Of a stretch of DNA of 64,000 nt, positions 16,418 to 23,899 are shown in pieces. The translations under genes and the position numbers were made by a program. The notes beneath the pieces were generated by a model. It made no database searches and had not been told where the DNA came from. It saw only the letters and a list, made by a program, of their open reading frames with translations. This DNA comes from Pseudomonas sp. Root71 (GTDB lineage Bacteria > Pseudomonadota > Gammaproteobacteria > Pseudomonadales > Pseudomonadaceae): positions 374,815-438,814 of the forward strand of contig NZ_LMHY01000026.1 in NCBI RefSeq assembly GCF_001429045.1. Direction: 5' to 3'. Within the stretch, counting starts at the first letter, position 1. Each line of letters begins with the position of its first letter.

Positions 16418-16921
16418 ATGAACCGGATGGCCACCCGATTATGTAGTACCAGTCTTGCCACGTTACTGGGCCTGTTTGCCAGCGGCGTCTTTGCCCAGTC
16501 GACTGCCGAATTCATCGACGAGGCCTCGGCAAAAGGTATCGCCGATATTGAAGCAAGTCGCCTGGCGCACCAGAAGGCCGAGTCCAAAGAGGTCAAGGAC
16601 TACACCATTATCGTCATCAACGACCGTACCACCGCGAACCAGCACCTGGCGAAAATCGCCAAACAACTGGATATACCGGTCGCCCCCCGGGAAGAGATTG
16701 TCGAAAAGGCCAAAGCCCTGATGCCACAGGTCATGGACGGGGCGACCTACGACGAGGCCTATACCGCCAGTCAGGTGAAGACCACCCAGGAAGCCATCGA
16801 TCAGTTGCAGCAGGAGGCGCAGACCACCGACGTGCCGCAAATCAAGGCATTCGCCGAAGAAACCCTGCCTAAATTGCAAAATCATCTGCAAATGGCCAAG
16901 GCGCTGCAAGCCAAAAGTTGA
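16418..16921 (+). CDS. DUF4142 periplasmic protein
   Basis: A 167-residue protein with a signal peptide (cleavage after SGVFAQ, near residue 27) and a helical DUF4142 domain: FIDEASAKGIADIEASRLA, then VKDYTIIVINDRTTANQHLA and the C-terminal AEETLPKLQNHLQMAKAL. The fold is ferritin-like in appearance. The function is unknown; it is often found near stress genes. A terminator follows. Confidence 0.85.
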   Translation: MNRMATRLCSTSLATLLGLFASGVFAQSTAEFIDEASAKGIADIEASRLAHQKAESKEVKDYTIIVINDRTTANQHLAKIAKQLDIPVAPREEIVEKAKALMPQVMDGATYDEAYTASQVKTTQEAIDQLQQEAQTTDVPQIKAFAEETLPKLQNHLQMAKALQAKS

Positions 16922-16940
16922 GCGCAAGATTTGAACATGA

Positions 16941-16973
16941 ACGGCGCGGGGCTTGAGTCACGCGCCGTTTTTC
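16941..16973 (+). terminator. Rho-independent terminator after DUF4142 gene
   Basis: ACGGCGCG (16941-16948) pairs with CGCGCCGT (16961-16968), followed by a run of five T. Confidence 0.8.
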
Positions 16974-16976
16974 TGT

Positions 16977-17387
16977 TCAGCACTGATCCAGATGTGGCTT
17001 GGGATTATGCGTTGGGTTTAGGCCATCGAGGTCGAACACCTGGTTCTCGCCCATGGCGCGGTAGTGCCTGCGCAGCGCCTCCAGTTGCTTGAGGTCCAAC
17101 GCCTCAAGCCCGAGCATGGCCTTTTGCGCCTCCTTGTTCACCCGCAACAACTCATCGACTTTCAAGTGCAGGATGTCGGTGTCGCGGTTCTGCGTGTTCT
17201 GGATCAGGAACACCATCAGGAACGTGATGATGGTGGTCGAGGTATTGATGATCAGCTGCCACGTATCGTTGAAATGAAAAATTGGCCCGCTCAGCCCCCA
17301 CAGGAAAATCAGGAGCAACGCGCTCATGAACGTCTTGGGGCTACCGGCCCAGAGGGCGAGTTTCTGCGCGATTTTTGCGAATTTCAT
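16977..17387 (-). CDS. Low-affinity iron permease family protein
   Basis: A 136-residue protein with two membrane segments (about 18-34 and 46-63) and a helical cytosolic tail. The phrase WQLIINTSTTIITFLMVFLI followed by QNTQNRDTDILHLKVDELLR is the signature of the low-affinity Fe/Cu permease family (PF04120), although transport has not been shown for these small bacterial members. The ATG at 17387 is preferred over upstream in-frame starts because it begins just before the first helix. Confidence 0.85.
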   Translation of the reverse strand: MKFAKIAQKLALWAGSPKTFMSALLLIFLWGLSGPIFHFNDTWQLIINTSTTIITFLMVFLIQNTQNRDTDILHLKVDELLRVNKEAQKAMLGLEALDLKQLEALRRHYRAMGENQVFDLDGLNPTHNPKPHLDQC

Positions 17388-17600
17388 GACCGAGTTCCTT
17401 TTGAGGGGGGCGCCTGATTTTTCAGACAGTGGCGGCGGGATGAAAATTCGGCTGGTGTTGCAACCCAATGAAGCGTGGAGGTGGGCAAGATCTTAATTTT
17501 GGGTGGGAATCTTCCTTTGTGTCGGTTTGTGTCTAGTATCAATGGCAGTCAAATTGCCAGCATGTGTTCACACGGATCGAAACCGGAAAAGAGGCTACTC

Positions 17601-18686
17601 ATGGAATTCTTCGAAAAGTTAACAAGTCTCGCTGCCAAAGTTCGTTTGCAGAGCGCTGCCATTCAAACGGAAGAAGCGACCAAGAATGCTTTTGTCATGC
17701 CCTTTATCAGTACGGTACTGGGCTACGATGTTTTCGATCCGACGGAAGTGACACCTGAATTCGTTTGCGATATTGGAACGAAGAAAGGGGAGAAAATTGA
17801 CTATGCAATCATGAAGGCTGGCGAGGTTCAGATCCTCATCGAGTGTAAAAAAATTGGTGAGCCGCTGCACATCAATCATGCCTCCCAACTGTTTCGCTAT
17901 TTCCATGTCACCAGCGCTCGAATCTCCATTCTCACCAATGGCCAGGTTTATAAGTTTTTCACTGACCTGGACGCTCCAAACAAAATGGACGAGAAGCCAT
18001 TCCTTGAACTCGACCTGCTGGATATCGACGAGTATTCCGTCCCAGAACTGGTGAAACTCACCAAATCTGCATTCGATGTGGAGTCGATTATCAGCGCCGC
18101 AGGTGAGCTGAAGTACGTCAGCCAAATCAAGAAGGTGATTGCTACTCAGGTCAGCAAGCCTGACGACGACTTTGTGAAAGTGTTTGCTTCTCGGGTTTAC
18201 GACGGGGTGATTACTCAGAAGGTCCGCGAACAGTTCCATGAACTGACGAGAAAAGCTGTGGTGCAGTTTCTCAATGACCAAATCAATGACAGGCTCAAGT
18301 CGGCAATGAGTGGCACCATCCAGCCTGCGCTGGCCTCTTTACCAGTCGCTACTGGTGACACTGAACAACCCAATGTTCGAGATGAGTCGGAGGACAAGGT
18401 TCTGACGACATTGGAAGAGCTGGAGGGCTATCACATCGTCCGGGCTGTGGTTCGGTCGGTTGTTGATGCCAAGCGGATTGTTCAGCGCGACACACAGAGT
18501 TACTTTGGTATCCTGCTCGACGACAACAACCGTAAGCCGATCTGCCGACTGCACTTCAATCGATCACAGAAATATATCGGTATATTTGACGAAGAGAAGA
18601 ATGAAACCCGGCATGCAATCAACTCCGTTGATGACATTTACGAGTACTCGGATCATTTGAAGAAGACTGTCGGGTATTACGATTAA
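17601..18686 (+). CDS. Orphan HsdR-N-type nuclease-like protein
   Basis: A 361-residue protein. Residues 22-150 match the N-terminal endonuclease domain of type I restriction HsdR subunits: TKNAFVMPFISTVLGYDVFD, then D67 in KIDYAI and E81-x-K83 in IECKK, giving an intact PD-(D/E)xK centre. The C-terminal 200 residues have no helicase motifs. There are no hsdM or hsdS genes nearby. Base composition is more AT-rich than the neighbours, suggesting acquisition. The ATG at 17601 is chosen by alignment to the domain start; upstream in-frame codons lack a ribosome site. Function unknown; defence is possible. Confidence 0.75.
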   Translation: MEFFEKLTSLAAKVRLQSAAIQTEEATKNAFVMPFISTVLGYDVFDPTEVTPEFVCDIGTKKGEKIDYAIMKAGEVQILIECKKIGEPLHINHASQLFRYFHVTSARISILTNGQVYKFFTDLDAPNKMDEKPFLELDLLDIDEYSVPELVKLTKSAFDVESIISAAGELKYVSQIKKVIATQVSKPDDDFVKVFASRVYDGVITQKVREQFHELTRKAVVQFLNDQINDRLKSAMSGTIQPALASLPVATGDTEQPNVRDESEDKVLTTLEELEGYHIVRAVVRSVVDAKRIVQRDTQSYFGILLDDNNRKPICRLHFNRSQKYIGIFDEEKNETRHAINSVDDIYEYSDHLKKTVGYYD

Positions 18687-18710
18687 CGTTGTTATCCAGT
18701 AATTAAAAGA

Positions 18711-18736
18711 ACCGGCCAATAGTGCCGGTTTTTTTG
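18711..18736 (+). terminator. Rho-independent terminator after nuclease gene
   Basis: ACCGGC (18711-18716) pairs with GCCGGT (18724-18729), followed by a run of T. Confidence 0.85.
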
Positions 18737-18856
18737 TTGAAGGGCTCATCGACGTTCTCCACCAAAGGTCAGGATAGGGCAACACCCTCCAGTCGAGGTA
18801 TCGTAGCGATCCGGTTGCTGGTCTCGGCCAGAACGACATACCGACAGGAGAACGCA

Positions 18857-19627
18857 ATGAGTTGGTCCGCCAAACAGTACGTCGCTTTTGAAGATGAACG
18901 CACCCGTCCCGCCCGTGACCTGCTGGCGGCCGTCCCCGCCGGAGACGTGCGCTCGGCCATCGATATCGGTTGCGGGCCCGGCAACTCCACCGAGTTGCTG
19001 GTGGAGCGCTTTGCCGATGCCAAGGTGCGTGGGCTGGACAGTTCCAGCGACATGATCGAAGCCGCTCGCAAGCGCTTGCCGCAAGTGCAGTTCGACATCG
19101 CCGACATCGACACCTGGAATGACAGTGGTCCCTTCGATGTGATTTTCGCCAACGCGGTGTTGCAGTGGGTGCCGGATCACGCGACTTTGCTACCGTCGCT
19201 GGTGAGCAAACTGGCGCCGGGTGGCAGCCTGGCCGTCCAGATGCCTGACAACCTGAATGAACACTCGCACCGCTTGATGCGCGAAGTCGCCGCTGATGGC
19301 CCATGGGTCGGCAAACTGGCAGGCGCCGCGGGGCAGAGGACTGAAATGGCCGATGCCAGTGGCTATTATTCGATATTGAAAGCCTGTTGCACCCGCGTCG
19401 ATGTCTGGCGCACCACTTACCATCATCCGCTCGCAGGCGGCGCGTCTGGCGTGGTGGAGTGGTTCAAGGGCAGTGGCTTGCGGCCGTTTCTCGATCCGCT
19501 GGACGAGGCGGAACGGGCGCAGTATCTGAAGCAATATCAGGTTGCTATCGAGCGGGCGTATCCGGCCCTGGCCGATGGTTCGGTGCTGTTGCCGTTTCCG
19601 CGACTGTTTATCGTCGCAACTCGCTGA
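18857..19627 (+). CDS. tam: Trans-aconitate 2-methyltransferase
   Basis: A 256-residue class I SAM methyltransferase. Motif I is SAIDIGCGPGNSTELLVERF, the acidic post-I is VRGLDSSSDMI, and FDVIFANAVLQWVPDH is the Tam-type motif IV. Length and the C-terminal EWFKGSGLRPFLDPLDEAER match E. coli Tam, which methylates trans-aconitate formed spontaneously from the TCA intermediate. The ATG follows caggagaac. It is a single gene. Confidence 0.88.
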   Translation: MSWSAKQYVAFEDERTRPARDLLAAVPAGDVRSAIDIGCGPGNSTELLVERFADAKVRGLDSSSDMIEAARKRLPQVQFDIADIDTWNDSGPFDVIFANAVLQWVPDHATLLPSLVSKLAPGGSLAVQMPDNLNEHSHRLMREVAADGPWVGKLAGAAGQRTEMADASGYYSILKACCTRVDVWRTTYHHPLAGGASGVVEWFKGSGLRPFLDPLDEAERAQYLKQYQVAIERAYPALADGSVLLPFPRLFIVATR

Positions 19628-19692
19628 TGCGCAAAGGGGACAGATGACCTTGAGAGTCATCTGTCCCATTTTTTGAGCGCTCGAGAAAATCA

Positions 19693-19806
19693 CTACGACT
19701 TGTTCTTTTTTGAGCGTCGGGCGCTCAAATATTCAAACGCAAACGAGGCAAAGCCGAACAACCCGATCAATGAAATGATCATGATTCCCAACTCTGAATT
19801 GTGCAT
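19693..19806 (-). CDS. Small single-pass membrane protein
   Basis: A 37-residue frame: MHNSELGIMIISLIGLFGFA begins a single hydrophobic helix (about 8-28), ending in a basic tail (SARRSKKNKS). This is a typical small membrane protein layout, and its coding span is free of other genes. The ribosome site is weak (gag 8 bp upstream). A heptamer tandem repeat lies just upstream. I recognise no family. Confidence 0.5.
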   Translation of the reverse strand: MHNSELGIMIISLIGLFGFASFAFEYLSARRSKKNKS

Positions 19807-19816
19807 GTTGATCTCG

Positions 19817-19850
19817 GGGTGAAGGGTGAAGGGTGAAGGGTGAAGGGTGA
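19817..19850. repeat. Tandem heptamer repeat GGGTGAA
   Basis: Nearly five back-to-back copies of the 7-bp unit GGGTGAA lie directly upstream of the small membrane protein gene. Such repeats change copy number by slippage. Confidence 0.85.
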
Positions 19851-19969
19851 GCCGGGAGCATAAGGGATCAACTGCCAGGCTCAACGCTGCACTACGGCCT
19901 CTTTACTCGCGAGCGATGATCTATACGCAAACGATATGAGCGTCTGGGTGGCGGCGAATAATGGCAACC

Positions 19970-20074
19970 TGTGGCGAGGGAGCTTGTCGGATCGCCGCAC
20001 CGTCCCGTTGGACTGCGCAGCAGTCCCTTTCCGGGGTCGCTTCGCAACCCAGCGGGAGCAAGCTCCCTCGCCAC
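19970..20074. repeat. REP pair (TGTGGCGAGGGAGC family)
   Basis: TGTGGCGAGGGAGCTTG and its near-complement GAGCAAGCTCCCTCGCCA enclose about 60 bp that also form a hairpin (ACTGCGCAGCAGT). The same family occurs at 40038-40170. Together with the heptamer repeat it fills the space 19807-20121, in which I see no gene. Confidence 0.85.
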
Positions 20075-20121
20075 TATCGCCCACGCTATCTCTTAACTGG
20101 CCGCGTTTGGCCGATGTGACG

Positions 20122-20391
20122 TCAGGACGGTTCTGCGTCCATTCGGCGAGCGATCACATCCAGTACATCGCAACCGTCACGCAAGGGCACACAGCACAGC
20201 AACGCAAAGTCACTGAGTACAACCGAGTCAGAGGTCAGGTCGCCGCGCATCGCGAGGTTTTCAAGAAGCTGCGTCACGGCGCGAATTCTGTAGCTGGCGG
20301 TGCTGAGCAGGGAGTGCAGGGGTTGGGTGGTATTGACATACAGGGAGGGAAGGTCGTCGGCATTGCTGGTTAAAGCCATGAACTCTTTCAT
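20122..20391 (-). CDS. DUF3077/DUF6124-like small protein
   Basis: An 89-residue protein. LPSLYVNTTQPLHSLLSTAS and the following two helices (RIRAVTQLLENLAMRG, VVLSDFALLCCVPLRDGCDV) resemble the small helical DUF3077/DUF6124 proteins that are numerous in Pseudomonas genomes. The ATG at 20391 has a good ribosome site (aagga). Function is unknown. The family call rests on overall pattern and is not certain. Its upstream region is hairpin-rich. Confidence 0.6.
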   Translation of the reverse strand: MKEFMALTSNADDLPSLYVNTTQPLHSLLSTASYRIRAVTQLLENLAMRGDLTSDSVVLSDFALLCCVPLRDGCDVLDVIARRMDAEPS

Positions 20392-20700
20392 GAGTGATTC
20401 CTTGAATTGAGGTGAACTACCACTCAGTGTCGCCAAACAATGGGTGGCAGCTGTACGCAGGTTGGCGAACCGGGACAAGGCAAACCGGCAGACCCATAGG
20501 TCTCCCACGCACAGCCACCATAAACAGGTAGCCAAGTGCGTTCAGAAACGCTCCGAGATAGCTCGGAGGTTTCTATGCTTTGCCATCGAGTCGCCAAACC
20601 CGATACGCCATTTGGGCGCGATCGGACTATAGGTCTCATGGCAAAGGCACAGCAATGCGCAAGTGTACGGACAATTCCCAGTGTCGTGTAGGACGTTGCT
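20392..20700 (-). promoter_or_regulatory. Hairpin-rich leader upstream of the DUF3077-like gene
   Basis: Three stem-loops occur within 140 bp: AGACC/GGTCT at 20490-20503, an 11-bp stem with one bulge (CTCCGAG/CTCGGAG core) at 20546-20572, and CCGAT..CGCC/GGCG..ATCGG at 20600-20625. I see no protein gene here; the longest minus frame (to 20786) has a Cys/Trp/Pro-rich composition unlike a real protein. From memory, similar sequence precedes related genes in other pseudomonads. The stretch 20701-20784 holds nothing I can name. Confidence 0.4.
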
Positions 20701-20784
20701 TTTTCTGGCGTTGATCTCCGTTGGGCCTTTAAAAGTGGGCGCTTAACACTAGCGTTGACAGGCGCATCACCAAATCTCGCGCAC

Positions 20785-20810
20785 AAAAAAAACCGGTCAC
20801 CCGGACCGGC
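20785..20810 (-). terminator. Rho-independent terminator of fic
   Basis: On the minus strand GCCGGTCC and GGACCGGTT-like arms (plus-strand CCGGTC 20793-20798 and GACCGG 20804-20809) form a hairpin, followed by a run of eight T. Confidence 0.8.
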
Positions 20811-20854
20811 TTTCTCCTGAGTTGCAGATGTAAGCTATCCAGTTCTACCGGAGA

Positions 20855-22399
20855 TCACTCTTCACCGGCCCCCATCAATTGATCCTCAAACGCCGAACGC
20901 ACTGCATCCACAACACGTTGCGCCATGCGCTCATCTTCAAGTATTGGGTACCCTTTTTTCAGCTTGCCGGAGACCTTCCAACCGTTTTCCTTGATCGAGC
21001 GGATGATGCGATTGGCATCCTGATCCGGCATCTCGAGCACTTCTTTGAGTTGTTCCTGCGCTCGCTGAAAGATCACCAGTACTCTGGCCTCATCTGCCAT
21101 CTCCGTACGAATCGTATGTTCGACAACGCGTGCGGTGTAGAGAACGTGCTCGGTCAGGTCTGGGTACCGCCAGGCAAAGCTTGCGTCTACGTATTCATCG
21201 AAGTTGAAATTGCTAAGCGTTCCGTCCTCGTAGGTCTCCAGTTCGCCAAATCGATAGGCTGCCGCGTAACGGCGCATGAACGGTCGTGAGAATACTTCAA
21301 GCGTACGATCGTAGCCGGCCCTGAAGTCGATCGAGCTGGTGATCGTGGCTGACACGGGCAGGATCACTCCATCGGGCACTGCCTCGTCTCGTATCAAGGT
21401 GTCGTTGATCAGGAAGCGATGAATCCGGCCGTTACCGTCACGCATGGGATGGATGTACACGAAGCTGAATGCAAGCACTGCGGCACGTGCTACTGACTCC
21501 GCTCCACGTGTAGCTATCTCGAACTCGTTGAGGCCGTCCAATAACTGGGCAAGATCTTCAAAGTGCGGGGCAATGTAATGCACGATGTCCTCGCGCATTG
21601 TGGCCTGACCTACAAATACCGGGGAGCGCCGCAAGCCGAGCCCAATGGCATCTCGACCCAGAATGCCGGCTTGCAGGGAACGTAGGCTGTCATTGCTTAA
21701 TGGGGCTTCGATATGGCCGCAGTGCTGGGCAATGACATGCGCAAAACGCTGGATACGATCAGCCTGGTCGGCCTCTTTTTCGATGAGAAAGCTGGCTCGC
21801 GACTCCTTGAACGTCAACCAACTGGCCGTACGCATCAAGATATCGGCACCAAAGGTTCGATCCAACTCCTTCAACGCCGCGCCGAGATCGAATTGCAGAG
21901 CCTCTTTGACTGCCGCCGTACGACGAACCAAAGGGCAAAAACCGGGCGTACCGGGCAGGTTGTTTTTGACTCGCCAACGTCGAACTCGTGGTGGTTCGCT
22001 ACGGGTGAGGTAGTCCTGCGCAGAAAGTGCATCGACATAGCCACCGTTGGTTACATCCGGCACATCCAGGCTTAGCCCTGTCAGCCATTCGTAGAGAAAC
22101 CCCGTGCGGCGAGCGTATTGGCCGAAAGGCTCCCGTTGGCACCAGGCTACGATAGGGGCGGGACCGGTCTTCGCAAACAGGCGGGCAAAGAATTCGAGAT
22201 GAATCTCTTCGTACTTGAGGCCGAATTCGAAATGCCCTGAAAAATCGTCGGCAGGCCGGTAGCTTGGGGGATACTGATTCTGCGTATGCCCGCTACTTTC
22301 GCGACTGACACGTGTCGTGCCAATCGTCGATTCGACGCGCAGTGGCTGTGCCAGAGCGATGTCGTACTGGTTTGCGAGTGCCTTCAAACCGACCTGCAT
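20855..22399 (-). CDS. Fic-domain AMP-transferase-like protein
   Basis: A 514-residue protein. The catalytic motif is HPMRDGNGRIHR (from residue 317), a full HPFx(D/E)GNGRxxR site with Phe replaced by Met. An inhibitory-helix-like motif SFLIEK (203-208) keeps the Ser and Glu of [S/T]xxxE[G/N] but has Lys in the last position. Fic proteins transfer AMP or other nucleotidyl groups to hydroxyl side chains. The first 190 residues have no recognised domain. No separate antitoxin gene is present, as expected for a self-inhibited class. A CGCTAAC repeat array precedes the gene. Confidence 0.85.
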   Translation of the reverse strand: MQVGLKALANQYDIALAQPLRVESTIGTTRVSRESSGHTQNQYPPSYRPADDFSGHFEFGLKYEEIHLEFFARLFAKTGPAPIVAWCQREPFGQYARRTGFLYEWLTGLSLDVPDVTNGGYVDALSAQDYLTRSEPPRVRRWRVKNNLPGTPGFCPLVRRTAAVKEALQFDLGAALKELDRTFGADILMRTASWLTFKESRASFLIEKEADQADRIQRFAHVIAQHCGHIEAPLSNDSLRSLQAGILGRDAIGLGLRRSPVFVGQATMREDIVHYIAPHFEDLAQLLDGLNEFEIATRGAESVARAAVLAFSFVYIHPMRDGNGRIHRFLINDTLIRDEAVPDGVILPVSATITSSIDFRAGYDRTLEVFSRPFMRRYAAAYRFGELETYEDGTLSNFNFDEYVDASFAWRYPDLTEHVLYTARVVEHTIRTEMADEARVLVIFQRAQEQLKEVLEMPDQDANRIIRSIKENGWKVSGKLKKGYPILEDERMAQRVVDAVRSAFEDQLMGAGEE

Positions 22400-22429
22400 T
22401 GATGAAATCCTTTACTGGGGCGATAAAAA

Positions 22430-22539
22430 CGCTAACAAATGCCTGATCCTACGCGAAAACGTTAATTTTGCGGAGGTGAAAAGGCTAACGGTCACCGAAA
22501 TTCGCTAACAAATCCCCATCTTGCGAAAAAAACGCTAAC
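22430..22539. repeat. Array of five CGCTAAC repeats upstream of fic
   Basis: Copies of CGCTAAC or close variants start at 22430, 22460 (CGTTAAT), 22483 (GGCTAAC), 22503 and 22533. Three are preceded by GCGA(A/T)AAA-type sequence, giving a longer unit of about 16 bp. Spacings are 30, 23, 20 and 30 bp. All are in the same orientation, so they look like operator sites for one DNA-binding protein. Confidence 0.7.
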
Positions 22540-22582
22540 GGGACTTTTATAGTAGTCGCTTCTGCGCAGGAGCACTTTGCGT

Positions 22583-22747
22583 ATGGATGGGCACCAGGTA
22601 AGCCTTCTAAACGGAAAAGTTGCGGAAGGTTCGGATGAAGGGAACCCCCTATACCTGCGAGTCCCTCAAATTGCGGACATAAAAAAACCGGCCATCAAGG
22701 CCGGTTTTTTCTGTCTCTGCATCCCCGTCAAAACCACCCTGACGTGA
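22583..22747 (+). CDS. Possible truncated small gene divergent from fic
   Basis: A 54-residue frame starting MDGHQVSLLNGKVAEGSDEG with ribosome site aggag 10 bp upstream and a TATAGT -10-like hexamer at 22548. The phrase YLRVPQIADI resembles the start of an AlpA/excisionase-type HTH, after which the frame runs into the tRNA-side terminator (22681-22710). It may be a gene whose 3' part was lost, or chance. Confidence 0.25.
   Translation: MDGHQVSLLNGKVAEGSDEGNPLYLRVPQIADIKKPAIKAGFFCLCIPVKTTLT
22681..22710. terminator. Bidirectional terminator downstream of tRNA-Gly
   Basis: AAACCGGCC and GGCCGGTTT arms around ATCAA, with an A-run on the left and a T-run on the right, can end transcription from both sides, including the tRNA gene on the minus strand. 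Confidence 0.85.
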
Positions 22748-22761
22748 GATCAAAATTCGAT

Positions 22762-22835
22762 TGGAGCGGGTGAAGGGAATCGAACCCTCGTTATCAGCTT
22801 GGGAAGCTGGAGTAATGCCATTATACGACACCCGC
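22762..22835 (-). tRNA. glyU: tRNA-Gly (anticodon CCC)
   Basis: On the minus strand the gene starts GCGGGTGTCGTATAATGGCA and ends with CACCCGCT plus encoded CCA. The acceptor arms GCGGGTG/CACCCGC pair, the T-loop GGTTCGATTCC is intact, and the anticodon loop TTCCCAA reads CCC. Length is 74 nt with CCA. Confidence 0.95.
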
Positions 22836-22915
22836 TCAGAGCGGTGACTTTGTACCAGATACGGCCGCGAATTTGAAGTTTTTCTTTACGTGGAGCGGGT
22901 TTAACACGATATGAC

Positions 22916-22950
22916 AAAAAGCCCGGACCCCATGACGGTCGATCGCGGGC
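22916..22950 (-). terminator. Terminator downstream of phaG
   Basis: On the minus strand GCCCGC and GTCCGGGC arms enclose a loop and are followed by TTTTT (plus-strand A-run 22916-22920). A partial REP (GGGGCTTGCTCGCGA) lies between it and the phaG stop. Confidence 0.6.
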
Positions 22951-23014
22951 AAACCTCGCGCCTGCAGAATACGTTTAACGCAGCAGGGCGGGGCTTGCTC
23001 GCGATGACGCTGTT

Positions 23015-23899
23015 TCAGATGGACAATGCATGGTGGTCCTGGACGTAGTGGTAACGCGGTCGGCTTTCATGCGGTGCCGGCTTCAGGAAGCCCATCAGTG
23101 CATTGCGGCTGTCCCGGCAAGCGGCTTTGTGTTCCATGTCGAGAAAGTGCCCGGTGGCCTGCAAGGTAGTGAAGGTGGCGTGTTGCACGTGATTGGCGAA
23201 CAATCGGGCGCCATCGGCGGCGGTGTATTCGTCCCATTCGCCGTTCATGAATAACACCGGTACGTTGATTTTCTCCGCAGCTTTGAAAAAGCACTGGCGA
23301 TCACTTTGCAGCAGGTCGTTGATGTGGAAGTGCATCTGCCCGTATTCATGCTCGGCCAGGGAACTGACGTGCCGATAATTGAAGCGTTTGAACAACGTTG
23401 GCAGGTGTTTGCCGATGGTGCTGTTCACCAGGTTGCCGACCCGGTCCCCGTCCCGGTTGCCGAGGTAATCCACGCCGCGCTCGAGGTAATCGAGCATATG
23501 CGAGTTGATTTCCGGGGAGAACGAGCTGATCACCGCTTTTTCAATGCGTCGCGGCTGTTGGGAAAGCGCGACCATGGTCGCGGCACCGCCCCAGGAAAAC
23601 GACAGCACGTGTTCGGCGGCGAAGTGGTCGATCAGCTCAATAAGGATCTGCCCTTCGATTTCCTTGGTGAGCATTTTTTCATGCAGGTTGTGGGCTTTTG
23701 ACCGGCCCGCGTAGGGCTGGTCGTAGCAGACGACGTTGAACTGCGGATGGAGGTTTTTCACGGTTTGTGCAAACGACGCAGTCGTGGCCATCGAGCCGTT
23801 GACCAAGATAATGGTCTTCTCTGCGGCGTCTGCGCGATAGAACTCCGTGTAAACCCGGTACTGACCCTGTATATCCAGCACAGCGATTTCTGGCCTCAT
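23015..23899 (-). CDS. phaG: (R)-3-hydroxyacyl-ACP:CoA transacylase / thioesterase PhaG
   Basis: A 294-residue alpha/beta hydrolase whose N-terminus MRPEIAVLDIQGQYRVYTEF is the PhaG signature. The nucleophile region is LSFSWGGAATMVAL (Ser in SWGG), and GHFLDMEHKAACRDSRN supplies the catalytic His. PhaG links fatty-acid synthesis to medium-chain polyhydroxyalkanoate by releasing 3-hydroxyacyl chains from ACP; some members act as thioesterases, with a separate CoA ligase. Ribosome site aggag 9 bp upstream fixes the ATG at 23899. The related RhlA makes rhamnolipid precursors, but the N-terminal sequence favours PhaG. Confidence 0.92.
   Translation of the reverse strand: MRPEIAVLDIQGQYRVYTEFYRADAAEKTIILVNGSMATTASFAQTVKNLHPQFNVVCYDQPYAGRSKAHNLHEKMLTKEIEGQILIELIDHFAAEHVLSFSWGGAATMVALSQQPRRIEKAVISSFSPEINSHMLDYLERGVDYLGNRDGDRVGNLVNSTIGKHLPTLFKRFNYRHVSSLAEHEYGQMHFHINDLLQSDRQCFFKAAEKINVPVLFMNGEWDEYTAADGARLFANHVQHATFTTLQATGHFLDMEHKAACRDSRNALMGFLKPAPHESRPRYHYVQDHHALSI

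Noticed and set aside
20424..20786. Minus-strand open frame of 120 codons before the DUF3077-like gene
   Set aside because: Composition (many Cys, Trp, Pro, Arg) is not protein-like, and the region is full of RNA-type hairpins.
22430..22539. CRISPR array
   Set aside because: The repeats are only 7-16 bp with short irregular spacing and no cas genes are nearby; operator array is the better reading.
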